A stretch of 64,000 nt of DNA from contig NZ_FNEE01000017.1 in the NCBI RefSeq assembly GCF_900099905.1, positions 1-64,000 of the forward strand, in the 5' to 3' direction. Positions 8,488 through 17,500 of the stretch are shown here, in pieces; within the stretch, counting starts at the first letter, position 1, and each line of letters starts with the position of its first letter. The notes below the pieces were generated by a model. It was given only the letters and a program-made list of their open reading frames with translations, did no database searches and was not told the DNA's origin. The position numbers and the translations under genes were made by a program. Origin of the DNA: Mesorhizobium muleiense. Its GTDB lineage: Bacteria > Pseudomonadota > Alphaproteobacteria > Rhizobiales > Rhizobiaceae.

Positions 8488-9486
8488 ATGGACCACAAGC
8501 TGCCCATTGCGCCTCAGGCAAGTCGCCGAGCCCTCCTCCTCGGCGCAGCGGCCGCCGGCATTACAACCGGCCCGCCCAAATATGCGCTCGGGCAGGGGAC
8601 AGCCGGCCAGGAATCGAACTCATCCATCTCTCAAGAAGGATCGAAAGATATGAGCACTATCACCACCAAGGATGGCACCGAGATCTACTACAAGGACTGG
8701 GGTCCGAAGGATGCTCAACCGATCGTCTTCCACCACGGCTGGCCGCTCAGCGCCGACGACTGGGACACGCAGATGCTTTTCTTCGTCGGGCATGGATATC
8801 GCGCCATAGCCCATGACCGGCGCGGGCACGGCCGTTCCGCGCAGGTGAGCGACGGCCACGACATGGATCACTATGCCGCCGACGCGGCGGCGGTGGTCGA
8901 GCATCTCGGCCTGAGGGACGCAATCCATATCGGTCACTCCACCGGTGGCGGCGAAGCGACTCACTACGTCGCGCGGCATGGTCAGCCTCAGGGCCGCGTA
9001 GCGAAGCTCGTGATCATTGGCGCCGTGCCGCCAATCATGGTGAAGACGCCAGCCAACCCGGGCGGCCTTCCGATCGAAGTGTTCGACGGGCTGCGCAAGT
9101 CGCTCGCCGACAACCGCGCGCAGTTCTACATCGATTTCCCATCGGGCCCCTTCTACAGCTTCAATCGGCCGGGCGCGAAAGCGATCCCGGGCATCATCCA
9201 GAACTGGTGGCGGCAGGGCATGATGGGGAGCGCCAAGGCGCACTACGACGGCATCAAGGCGTTTTCGGAAACCGATTTCACCGACGACCTCAAGATCATC
9301 GACGTGCCGACACTCGTCATGCACGGCACGGACGATCAGATCGTGCCCATTGCCGATTCCGCGCCGTTATCCGCAAAGCTTCTGAAGAACGGCACGCTCA
9401 AGATCTATGAGGGCTTTCCGCACGGGATGTGTACCACGCATGCCGATGTGGTGAACGCCGACTTGCTCACCTTCATCAGGTCCTAG
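8488..9486 (+). CDS. Chloroperoxidase-like alpha/beta hydrolase with Tat signal
   Basis: The protein is 332 residues. Residues 12-35 form a twin-arginine-type leader ([13 protein letters not shown]), then a linker to M55, where the family's usual start [18 protein letters not shown] begins. Hydrolase features are [18 protein letters not shown], nucleophile elbow GHSTGGGE (Ser151), acid in HGTDDQIVP and His in GFPHGM, all typical of cofactor-free haloperoxidases/arylesterases. The leader appears fused to a family that is normally cytoplasmic. An internal start at 8650 with GAAGGATCGAAAG upstream could give a second, leaderless form. Confidence 0.87.
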   Translation: MDHKLPIAPQASRRALLLGAAAAGITTGPPKYALGQGTAGQESNSSISQEGSKDMSTITTKDGTEIYYKDWGPKDAQPIVFHHGWPLSADDWDTQMLFFVGHGYRAIAHDRRGHGRSAQVSDGHDMDHYAADAAAVVEHLGLRDAIHIGHSTGGGEATHYVARHGQPQGRVAKLVIIGAVPPIMVKTPANPGGLPIEVFDGLRKSLADNRAQFYIDFPSGPFYSFNRPGAKAIPGIIQNWWRQGMMGSAKAHYDGIKAFSETDFTDDLKIIDVPTLVMHGTDDQIVPIADSAPLSAKLLKNGTLKIYEGFPHGMCTTHADVVNADLLTFIRS

Positions 9487-9515
9487 GCTCGCGCCGTGTC
9501 CTGAGGCGAGAGCCC

Positions 9516-9549
9516 GATCGCCGGCCGTCCTCCCCTCCGGCCGGCGATC
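9516..9549 (+). terminator. Strong 12-bp hairpin after the hydrolase gene
   Basis: A perfect inverted repeat GATCGCCGGCCG / CGGCCGGCGATC encloses a 10-base pyrimidine loop, 29 bases after the hydrolase stop codon. There is no T-run, so it may be a transcript-stabilising or pausing hairpin rather than a classical terminator. The cupin gene starts 34 bases later. Confidence 0.5.
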
Positions 9550-9583
9550 ACCCCAATCTCAACCGCAAACTGGAGCCAGACAA

Positions 9584-10006
9584 ATGATCCGGAGTATTCT
9601 CTACAGCACCGCCGCTCTCGCGGCGTTCATCGCCACCGCCGCGCTGGCCGACAATACGGCTGGCGCTTTCAAAAACGTGAAGCTCGTTTATGATCAGCCG
9701 CTTCCGAACGTGCCCGGCAAGAGCATGAGAGGTGTGCTTGTCGACTATGAGCCAGGCGGCAACTCGCCCGCGCATCTCCATCCCAAGTCTGCCTTCATCT
9801 ACGCCACGGTTCTCGAAGGGGCGATCAAGAGTCAGGTCAATGATGGCCCGGTGGTCACCTATCGCGCCGGCGAGAGCTGGTCCGAATATCCCGGCGATCG
9901 TCACCGCGTCAGCCAGAATGCCAGCGCGACTGACCCCGCCCGGCTGCTGGCCGTCTTCATCGTCGACACCGGCGAGACCGAACTTGTGCTCCCCTACGAA
10001 GAATAA
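9584..10006 (+). CDS. Secreted cupin-domain protein
   Basis: This 140-residue protein has a signal peptide ending near AALA-DN (residue 23) and one cupin barrel. Cupin motif 1 is recognisable (GGNSPAHLHPKSAFIYATVLEG) with two histidines and motif 2 around EYPGDRHRVSQNAS supplies a further histidine, so a metal site is likely. Exported single-domain cupins of this kind often sit with hydrolases and oxidoreductases of oxidative or xenobiotic stress, which fits the neighbours. The reaction cannot be assigned. Confidence 0.82.
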   Translation: MIRSILYSTAALAAFIATAALADNTAGAFKNVKLVYDQPLPNVPGKSMRGVLVDYEPGGNSPAHLHPKSAFIYATVLEGAIKSQVNDGPVVTYRAGESWSEYPGDRHRVSQNASATDPARLLAVFIVDTGETELVLPYEE

Positions 10007-10101
10007 GGTCGGAATCTATCGCCCTGTTTGAACAGGAAAGCGCCGCGCCGCCGGAGCCTTTGAAGCGCTTGGCGGCACGGCACGCAACCAAGGACGGCAC
10101 A

Positions 10102-10539
10102 ATGCTCATCGGCAAACTGCATGCCTTCACGTCGTCGCGCTTGGCCGTGATCGACCTGGATGCAACGGTGCAAGCGGCGGCCCTTTCCCTGGCCAGGCCT
10201 GGCATCGGCCTCGTTGTGGTATGCAATGCAGGCGGAGGCGCGGAGGGTGTGCTCAGCAAATCCGATCTCGTGCGCCATCTCGCCGGCCCGGGGTCCAAGA
10301 CACCGCCAGTGTCCGACCTGATGAACAGATCCATTGTCTCCTGCAGTCCGCAGGACGATGTCCACGACGTATGGCAGACCATGGCGGCGCGAAGCTTGCA
10401 GAACATTCCGGTCATCGACGTCGGCGCCAGGCCTCTCGGCATACTGGACATACGCGACGCGATGAAAGTGTTGTTTGAGCAGGAAGAAATTCAGGAGCGG
10501 ATGCTCTTCAATTATGTCACCGGCGTCGGCTACCGCTAG
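10102..10539 (+). CDS. CBS-domain pair protein
   Basis: This is a protein of about 145 residues consisting of two CBS motifs (VIDLDATVQAAALSLARPGIGLVVVCN and PPVSDLMNRSIVSCSPQDDVHDVWQTMAARSLQNIPVID), with the typical GxLxxxD stretches GVLSKSDLVRHL and GILDIRDAM. CBS pairs bind adenine nucleotides and act as energy sensors. The ATG at 10102, preceded by AAGGACG, is preferred; an in-frame ATG at 10060 would add an unlikely 14-residue tail. No catalytic domain is fused to it. Confidence 0.8.
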   Translation: MLIGKLHAFTSSRLAVIDLDATVQAAALSLARPGIGLVVVCNAGGGAEGVLSKSDLVRHLAGPGSKTPPVSDLMNRSIVSCSPQDDVHDVWQTMAARSLQNIPVIDVGARPLGILDIRDAMKVLFEQEEIQERMLFNYVTGVGYR

Positions 10540-10596
10540 CCGCTTTGCCTGCAGCGATACCGCTGCTCCTCCAGGAATATCCTCCCCAGAAGGACA

Positions 10597-11262
10597 ATGA
10601 ACATGAAACTATACTACAGCCCGCTTGCTTGCAGTCTTGCCGATCACATCGCCCTACTCGAGGCTGGCGTGCCATTCGAGCGGGAGAGCGTCAACCTGAA
10701 GACCAAGCGGACGGCATCGGGGGCCGATTTCAACGCTGTAACGCGAAAGGGCTACGTTCCGGCGCTGGTGCTGGACAGCGGAGAAATCCTCACAGAGAAC
10801 ATCGCCGTCCTCGATTGGCTCGCCACGGAGTATCCAAAGCTCGGTATTCCAGGAAACCTTGGCCGCACGCGCGTGCTAGAAGCGCTGGTTTTCATCTCGA
10901 CCGAGGTGCACCGCAGCTTCAAGCCGATGTGGCAAGCAAGCAGCGAAACCCAAAAGGCACAGGCAAGAGCGACGATCTCCAAGCTGCTGGACATACTCTC
11001 GGAGAGTCTTGCGGGCAACTACCTGTTTGGCGCAACGCCCAGCGTGGCCGACTTTTACCTTTTCGTGATGCTGCTATGGGCCGAGCGCTTCGACGTCTCC
11101 GCTCCCGCGCAGTTGGTCGCTCTGCGTCAGCGCATGGCGAGCCGTCCGGCAGTGCAAGCCGCCATGCGGCAAGAGGGCCTGATCTCATTGATAGACAGTG
11201 AAGCGAAAGACAGTGAAGCGAATGCTCACACGCGTGAAGAGTGCGATCATGTCACTGGATAA
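10597..11262 (+). CDS. Glutathione S-transferase family protein
   Basis: This 221-residue GST has an N-terminal thioredoxin-like domain (MKLYYSPLACSLADHIALLEAG, with the conserved KGYVPALVLDSGEILTENIAVLDWL segment and its cis-proline) and a C-terminal helical domain (YLFGATPSVADFYLFV contains the N-capping S/T-x-x-D motif). The SPLACS start resembles beta-class GSTs, where the cysteine contacts glutathione. It overlaps the next gene by 14 bases, implying translational coupling, and is probably part of the same detoxification operon. Confidence 0.88.
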   Translation: MNMKLYYSPLACSLADHIALLEAGVPFERESVNLKTKRTASGADFNAVTRKGYVPALVLDSGEILTENIAVLDWLATEYPKLGIPGNLGRTRVLEALVFISTEVHRSFKPMWQASSETQKAQARATISKLLDILSESLAGNYLFGATPSVADFYLFVMLLWAERFDVSAPAQLVALRQRMASRPAVQAAMRQEGLISLIDSEAKDSEANAHTREECDHVTG

Positions 11263-11998
11263 CAAGGTTGTCATCATCACCGGAGGAAGCTCCGGCATCG
11301 GCCGCGCCGCTGCCCTGAGTTTTGCCAGGCAAGGTGCAAAGGTCCTCATCACGGGACGCCGCCCAGCAATGGTGGAGGAAGCGGCCGCTGAGCACCCGAA
11401 TATAACGAGCCTCGTCGCCGACGCTGCGAAGCCCGAGGATGCCCCTCGCACCATTGCGAAGGCAATCGACACATGGGGACGTCTGGACATCCTCGTAAAC
11501 AATGCCGGCGCTGGGGCTCTCTTGCCTCTGGGCGATGCTGCCGCTGAGCGGATCACGGACATCTTCGCGGTGAACGTCGTTGGCCCAAGCCTGCTCGCGT
11601 CGGCAGCCCTTCCGCATCTGACGGCGGCGAAGGGAGCGATCATAAACATATCGAGCACGTTCGGTCACAAGCCCGCGGCGGGTCTGTCCCATTACGCCGC
11701 CAGCAAGGCAGCGCTCGAACACCTGACGCGCTGCTGGGCGCTCGAACTCGCGCCACAGGGAGTGCGGGTCAACGCCATCGCTGCCGGTCCAACCGAATCG
11801 GGAGCACTGACGGGTATGATGGGGCTTTCTCCGGAACATGCAGCGGTTATCGAGGAAGCGGAGCGAGAGCAGATACCGCTCAAACGACGTGGCAGTCCGG
11901 ACGACGTAGCCAGGTGGATCGTGCATCTCACCGATTCGGCGTCCGAGTGGGTGACCGGGCAGGTAATCGCCGTGGATGGGGGCCTTGGCCTCACATGA
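11249..11998 (+). CDS. Classical SDR oxidoreductase
   Basis: This 249-residue short-chain dehydrogenase has the cofactor motif TGGSSGIG (residues 11-18), NNAG at 84-87, catalytic Ser near 136 (INISSTFG) and the Tyr149-xxx-Lys153 pair. The C-terminus VTGQVIAVDGGLGL is the standard SDR ending. NADP or NAD use and the substrate are not determined. The start at 11249 (MSLDNKVV) was chosen over an upstream in-frame ATG at 11198 because family members begin just before the glycine motif; it overlaps the GST stop codon. Confidence 0.9.
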   Translation: MSLDNKVVIITGGSSGIGRAAALSFARQGAKVLITGRRPAMVEEAAAEHPNITSLVADAAKPEDAPRTIAKAIDTWGRLDILVNNAGAGALLPLGDAAAERITDIFAVNVVGPSLLASAALPHLTAAKGAIINISSTFGHKPAAGLSHYAASKAALEHLTRCWALELAPQGVRVNAIAAGPTESGALTGMMGLSPEHAAVIEEAEREQIPLKRRGSPDDVARWIVHLTDSASEWVTGQVIAVDGGLGLT

Positions 11999-12048
11999 CG
12001 CACGTGCCGACGAACAGCCGGTCGAAAATCGCCGAGGAGACTATAGAC

Positions 12049-12696
12049 ATGAACCGAGTCAGCGGTCGAATCCTTGGAGGGGTTTTGGTTCCCGATACGC
12101 CGCTTGTGCAACGGGCTCTCGACTATGCTCGGCGCGAATGCGAATCCTATCTGTTCAATCATGTCATCCGTTCTTGGCTATTCGCGGCGCGGATTGGACA
12201 GCTTCGGAACATCGATCACGACGCGGAAGTCGTCGCCCTGGCGACGCTGCTGCATGACATCACGCTCAACGAGCGCTTTAACGGCCCGCGTCGCTTCGAA
12301 GTCGAAGGCGCCGATCTAGCCCGGATCTTCGCACAGCAAGGTGGTGTCGACGAGCGCCGAGCCCAGCTGATCTGGGACAGCGTCGCCCTAAACTCGACAC
12401 CGTCGATAGGCCTCTACAAGGAGGCGGAGGTGGCGCTCTGTACTGCCGGCATCTGCCTGGATGTGATCGGCCTGCAATACGAGCTTGTCCCTGCAGCGGA
12501 GATCGCAAGGATCATCGAGGAATTCCCGCGGCTCAAGATGAAGCGTCGCATGACCCGGTGCTTCTGTCACATCGCCGAGGCCAGGCCGGAAACGACCTAC
12601 GACAATTTCGTCCGGGATTTCGGTGAACGCTATGTATCTGGGTACCGAGCTCCTTCTTCCGTCGATCTCATGTCGAACGCGCCCTTTGAAGGTTGA
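12049..12696 (+). CDS. HD-domain phosphohydrolase-like protein
   Basis: This 215-residue protein has an H...HD...D arrangement (H38 in LFNHVIRSW, HD at 69-70 in LATLLHDITLNE, and a later Asp near CTAGICLDVIG), the signature of HD metal-dependent hydrolases. The layout resembles cyanamide hydratase-like HD proteins more than (p)ppGpp enzymes. GAGGAG stands nine bases before the ATG. It closes the plus-strand detoxification run and is convergent with a response regulator gene. Confidence 0.8.
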   Translation: MNRVSGRILGGVLVPDTPLVQRALDYARRECESYLFNHVIRSWLFAARIGQLRNIDHDAEVVALATLLHDITLNERFNGPRRFEVEGADLARIFAQQGGVDERRAQLIWDSVALNSTPSIGLYKEAEVALCTAGICLDVIGLQYELVPAAEIARIIEEFPRLKMKRRMTRCFCHIAEARPETTYDNFVRDFGERYVSGYRAPSSVDLMSNAPFEG

Positions 12697-12808
12697 ATAC
12701 GGCTGGAGTCGGATTGTCCGGATTCGTCGTACCCGGCGAATTCGGCTGTCTACCTTCGCCCATGGCCGGCGACTCGTGCCCTTCCGGTGAGCCGTTGCCG
12801 GAACTGTT

Positions 12809-13516
12809 TCATGCCGCAGTCCTGGTCCCGCCGACCTCGCGCATCGGCGCCGGCAGCGTCTCCCATGCCCGGATCAACTCACCGATGGAAGCGGCCTCCA
12901 TCTTGCGCATGACGTTGCCGCGGTGCAGTTTTACCGTCACCTCGCTGATGCCAAGGTCGAAGGCGATCTGCTTGTTGAGGCGCCCGCGCGCCACCTGATG
13001 CAAAACCTCGCGCTCGCGTGGCGTCAGCGTCTCAAAGCGTTCGACATTGCGCTTGACGACCGCAGCTTCCGCCCGCCGCGCGGCATCCATCGCGATGCCC
13101 GCAATAACAGCGTCAAGCAGCGTTTGGTCCCGCACCGGCTTGGTGAGAAAATCCACAGCCCCGGCCTTCATCGCCTGGACGGTCATCGGAATGTCGCCAT
13201 GCCCGGTCAGGAAAATGACTGGCTTGGGGTTGCCGCTTTGGGCCAGATGCCGCTGCAGATCGAGACCGCTCGCTCCCGGCATTCGCACATCGAGGATCAG
13301 ACAACCGGCGCTATCCAGTACGTCGGCATCGAGCAATTCGCGCGTCGAGCTGAAACAGACATGCTGGAACCCGGCGGAAAGTATCAATTCGGACAGCGCC
13401 TCCTGAACAGACGCATCGTCATCCACAATGATAACGAGGGGCTGTTCCGCTTCGCGATTACGCTGCGATGACAACGGCGCCGATCTCCGTAAGTGCGGCA
13501 GCTGCTCAACCCTCAT
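12809..13516 (-). CDS. FixJ/NarL-type response regulator
   Basis: The product has 235 residues. The receiver domain has acidic pocket VDDD (31-34), phospho-acceptor D76 (LILDVRMPG), TGHGD and K in DFLTKP; the LuxR-type HTH follows (LTPREREVL, NKQIAFDLGISEVTVKLHRGNVMRKM). This is the FixJ subgroup. The start at 13516 overlaps the upstream receiver gene by 11 bases and has GGAG in front; ATGs at 13522 and 13528 are alternatives. It is the last gene of a minus-strand set made of one kinase and three response regulators, and is closely related to the regulator at 24929. Confidence 0.88.
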   Translation of the reverse strand: MRVEQLPHLRRSAPLSSQRNREAEQPLVIIVDDDASVQEALSELILSAGFQHVCFSSTRELLDADVLDSAGCLILDVRMPGASGLDLQRHLAQSGNPKPVIFLTGHGDIPMTVQAMKAGAVDFLTKPVRDQTLLDAVIAGIAMDAARRAEAAVVKRNVERFETLTPREREVLHQVARGRLNKQIAFDLGISEVTVKLHRGNVMRKMEAASIGELIRAWETLPAPMREVGGTRTAA

Positions 13517-13895
13517 GTTCATCTCCATGTTTCGATTTGCCCAATACATTGCCGATGGCTGCCAGCATGACCTTCGCATCGAAGGGCTTACGGAAGCACC
13601 CGCTGACGCCCTGGGCTCTATCCGCGTCGGCAATCTCGTGGCGGCCGGTGATCAGGAACACCGGCAGGTCCGGACGCACCTTCTTCACCAGATCACAAAG
13701 TTCGAAGCCGTCCATGCCGGGCATCCCGATGTCGGTTATGAGCACGTCAAGGCCGGACAGCCCGCTGATGAGCAATGATTGCGCTGACGAGAAGCTGCGG
13801 GCCGCATAGCCGGCGGACTCCAGCAGATCCTCCAGCGACTCGAGTAGCCTTGGATCGTCATCGACAACGGCCACGATAGGTCTTCCCTTGGTCAC
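13506..13895 (-). CDS. Single-domain response regulator (receiver only)
   Basis: This 129-residue protein consists of just a CheY-like receiver domain: acidic triad VDDD at 11-14, D55 (LITDIGMPG), T in LITGR and Lys in CFRKPFD. No output domain follows, so it probably relays or competes for phosphate between the neighbouring kinase and the DNA-binding regulators. It overlaps the genes on both sides (ATGA at 13892-13895 upstream, 11 bases downstream), which indicates one coupled operon. Confidence 0.88.
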   Translation of the reverse strand: MTKGRPIVAVVDDDPRLLESLEDLLESAGYAARSFSSAQSLLISGLSGLDVLITDIGMPGMDGFELCDLVKKVRPDLPVFLITGRHEIADADRAQGVSGCFRKPFDAKVMLAAIGNVLGKSKHGDEHEG

Positions 13896-14539
13896 GCCCG
13901 GTTCCCTCCCGCTCGGCGCGAGTGGGTGATCGGTATCTCCAGTCGCTGCGCGATACGCACGAGATCGGCGAGCGATGACGCCGCCATTTTCTGCATCACG
14001 TTCCTTCTATGGATCTGCAGCGTGACCTCGCTGATTCCGAGTTCAGCGGCTGCCTGTTTGTTGAGAAGGCCGCTCACCACGAGCGGCAGCACCTCGCGTT
14101 CGCGCGGCGTCAGGTCGAGATAGCGTTGCTCCAGGGCCACCAGTTCAGCACGCGCGAACCTCCTTTCCCGATCCTCGGCGAGCGCCGCCTGGATTGCAGC
14201 CATGAGATCCGCATCACTGAAAGGCTTGGTGAGAAAGTCCACGGCGCCATGCTTGATCGCCTGGACGGAGGACGGGATGTCGCCGTGCCCTGTTATGAAA
14301 ACGATCGGCGGATGATCTCCCTTTGATATCTGCCTTTGCAGATCGAGGCCGTTGATGTCGGGCAGCTCGACGTCGAGGATGAGGCATGCCGGGATGTCCG
14401 GCTTGTTTGCACCGATGTATTCGCTGGCCGATCCGAACGCAGCGGCGCGGATACCGTGCGAATCCAGCAGCTCGCTCAACGCCTCCCGCAGGCGCGCATC
14501 ATCGTCCACGATGAAGACGATATGGTCATCTGTGGTCAT
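13892..14539 (-). CDS. FixJ-type response regulator
   Basis: This 215-residue regulator has an N-terminal receiver (VDDD 11-14, D56 in LILDVELPD, TGHGD, DFLTKPF) and a C-terminal LuxR-type HTH (LTPREREVLPLVVSGLLNKQAAAELGISEVTLQIHRRNVM). It overlaps the kinase gene by four bases (start codon ATG with the TGA stop of the kinase), so it is the most likely primary partner of that kinase. The DNA-recognition helix (SEVTLQIHRR) differs from the SEVTVKLHRG of the sister regulator at 12809, hinting at different target sites. Confidence 0.9.
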   Translation of the reverse strand: MTTDDHIVFIVDDDARLREALSELLDSHGIRAAAFGSASEYIGANKPDIPACLILDVELPDINGLDLQRQISKGDHPPIVFITGHGDIPSSVQAIKHGAVDFLTKPFSDADLMAAIQAALAEDRERRFARAELVALEQRYLDLTPREREVLPLVVSGLLNKQAAAELGISEVTLQIHRRNVMQKMAASSLADLVRIAQRLEIPITHSRRAGGNRA

Positions 14540-17500
14540 GGCGCCGCTTTCACTTCAATCGGCAAGGTGAAGACGAACGTCGCCCCCTGTGGTTCGTTCT
14601 TCTCCGCCCACAGGCGTCCGCCGTGCGATTCGACGATCGAACGGCAGATCGCGAGCCCCATGCCCATTCCGTTCCCCTTCGTCGTGAAGAACGGTTCGAA
14701 TATCTTGTCGGGAAACTCGATTCCCCGGCCACGATCGCTGATCTCCGTCTGAACCAGATCGCCTATGCGGCGCACACGGACCTCAAGAACCCGGTCGCCC
14801 GCAACGGCGTCCATGGCATCCATGCCGTTGCGAATGAGGTTCACCAGAACCTGCTGGATGTGTACGCGGTCCAGCGCGACGAGCGGCAGGTCGCTTTCGA
14901 CGTCGATATCCATGCGGACGCGCCGCCGCGCCGCTTCCTCGGCCATGAGGTTGCGCGCCTCGGCGATAACGCCACTGAGCGCTGTAGAACTCCTTGCCTC
15001 GCCGGATTGTTTGAACAGAGCGCGGATGCGACTCACGACGTCGGCGGCCGCATTTGCGTCACGAATAATGCGCTCCACCGTCTTCTGCGCACGCTCGAGA
15101 TTTGGCGGCTCAGCCATAAGCCATCGCTGGCAGGCATGCGAGTTCGCCACCACGGCCGCCAGCGGCTGGTTCACTTCGTGCGCGATGGAAGCAGAGAGCT
15201 CAGCAAGGCTCGCGGCCTGACTCGCTCGTGCAAGGCGCTCTTGCGCCAGCCGCAGCTCTTCCTCCGCCCGAACCTCATTTTCAACATCGAGGCAGATGAC
15301 ATTCCACTGCACGATAGTCCCTTCGGTATCGCGCATCGGCGCGGCGCGTGTCTCGACCCAGCGATACTCGCCGTCGAACCGCCGCAGGCGGTGCCTGCGC
15401 GCATAGGGCTCGCCGGTGGACAATGAATGAGCATATCCTCCCTTGACGCCCGCCAAGTCGTCGGGATGCACACCGGCGTCAAGCGTGCCGGCCAGCCGGG
15501 ACTTTCCGGTGCCGTCCAATAGCTCAAGCTCATACCCCAGGAACTCGCGGAGCTGTTGGCTACGATAGACCGGCTCGCCATCCGGCGCCGCGCAATCGAT
15601 CATTGCCGGCAGCGTTTCAACGAGTTGCCAGAGGAAGCGCTCCCGCTCTTGCAGCGCTTCCTGAGAAGTCACGAAATCATGGATATCGACGTTGGCGCCG
15701 AACCACCGGATGATGCGGCCGCTCTCGTCACGGAGTGGTTCAGCACGCCCCTCCGTCCAGCGGTATGAACCATCCCACCGGCGGTTGCGAAACTTCAGCT
15801 CGAACGGTTCGCCCGTGCTGAAGGAATGGGTCAAGGCCTGCAGCAAAGAGGCCCTGTCTTCCGGATGGACGATGGTCCGGATCGCACTGGGCAGACCTCC
15901 GTCGGCATCAAAATCATCCAGCTTCAGGCCGATATAGTCCATCATCGTTTTGTTGATATATGCAGGGTCCCCGCCAGGCGTGACGCACCAGATCTGCACG
16001 GGCACGGTGTCGATGAGCTGTTGAAGCTGACGTTCCCGGTCGCGCAGCGCTTCCTGCGCGCGCATCTCATCGTCGATGTCAATGGAAATGGCATACCATT
16101 GCATGATCGCGCCGCTTTGGTCCCGCACCGGTTCCCCGCGGCCGTCCACCCAGCGATACGCGCCATCCGCATGACGCATGCGGTACTTCATGGAGTAAGG
16201 CTCCCCGGTGGCGAAGGAGTGGCGGACGGTCTCCAGCAGACGTGCGGCATCTTCCGGATGGACGAGGGTCGTTATGGCTGCCGCCTGTCGGCTCATGTCC
16301 GGCTTGTCCAGTTGGGCCAGGTCGTTCAAGCCGAAGAAGTCGAGCAAGCGCTTGTTGAAGAAGGTCGGCTCGCCTTTCGGCGTCAGACGCCTGATATGGA
16401 CGGGAACCATATTCACGAGCTGCGAGAGCTCACGCTCCCTGTCGCGCAAGGCTTCCTGCGCACGCACCTCTTCGTCGACGTCGAGCGAAACGCCGTACCA
16501 TTCCGCGACCTCACCGTCTTCGTTACGCCGAGGCTCTACCCTGCACTCCGCCCAGCGGTACGCGCCGTGCTGTTCGCGCCAACGAAATCGCATCGTGGAC
16601 ATGCCACCGGTTTCGAAGCAATTCCGTAGGGTGTTCTGTACCTCGGGAGCATCTTCGGGATGGATCAGCTCCTGCAGCAGTTGCTCGATGCGCGGCTCCC
16701 CGAGAGCTTCGAAATCCGCGATCACGGAGCGGAAATGGTCCTGGTAGCGCTTGTTGAAGTAGACCGGCCCGCCCGTGGGCTTTGCGCTCCAGATCCGGAC
16801 AGGTACGGCATCGATCGTCTCCTGAAGCTGCCGCTCGCTCCGCCGCAGCGCCTCTTCGGCATGCATCTGGTCGTCTATGTCGTGACAGAGCCCGTACCAC
16901 TGGACGATGCGCCCGTCCTGGTCCCTCATCGGCTCGGCGCGGCTCGACATCCAGCGGTAGACCCCGTCTTGACGGCGCAAGCGATACCGCATCGCAAGGA
17001 CCTCGCCGGTGGCGAGACAATGGCGAAGCGTGTCCGAGAGCGCTGCTCTGTCATCCGGATGGACGCCGGCCTCTATCATCGCCGTCATGCGGCTCATGCC
17101 CGGCTTGATCGTATCCGCCACGTCCAGGCCGAGAAAATCGACCATGCGCTTGTTGAAGAAAATCGGCTCGCCGTCGGGCGCGAGACGCCAGACGTGGCTT
17201 GGAACCATATCGACAAGCTGCGAAAGCTCCCGCTCCCGGTCGCGCGACGTGACCAGCGCCAGCTGACGCTGCCGAGATATGGCCGCCACGATGAGCGCCG
17301 AAAATGCCGAGATTGCCAGGAAAAGCTGCAGCATGACCTGCCTTTCCCTCTGGAACTCGGGAGCGCCGACAAACTGGCTGTCTCCAGATATCGTCAGTGC
17401 CATCGTGATCAGGGCGAGGAGCGTCAAAGCGACGGCGGCGCCTCTGAACTCGAAGCGCGCCGCCGCCCAAAGAAGGGGCGGCATGATGATGTAGGGGGTG

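Noticed and set aside
12782-12803. TTCCGG / CCGGAA short inverted repeat between convergent genes
   Set aside because: Only six base pairs with a ten-base loop and no T-run.
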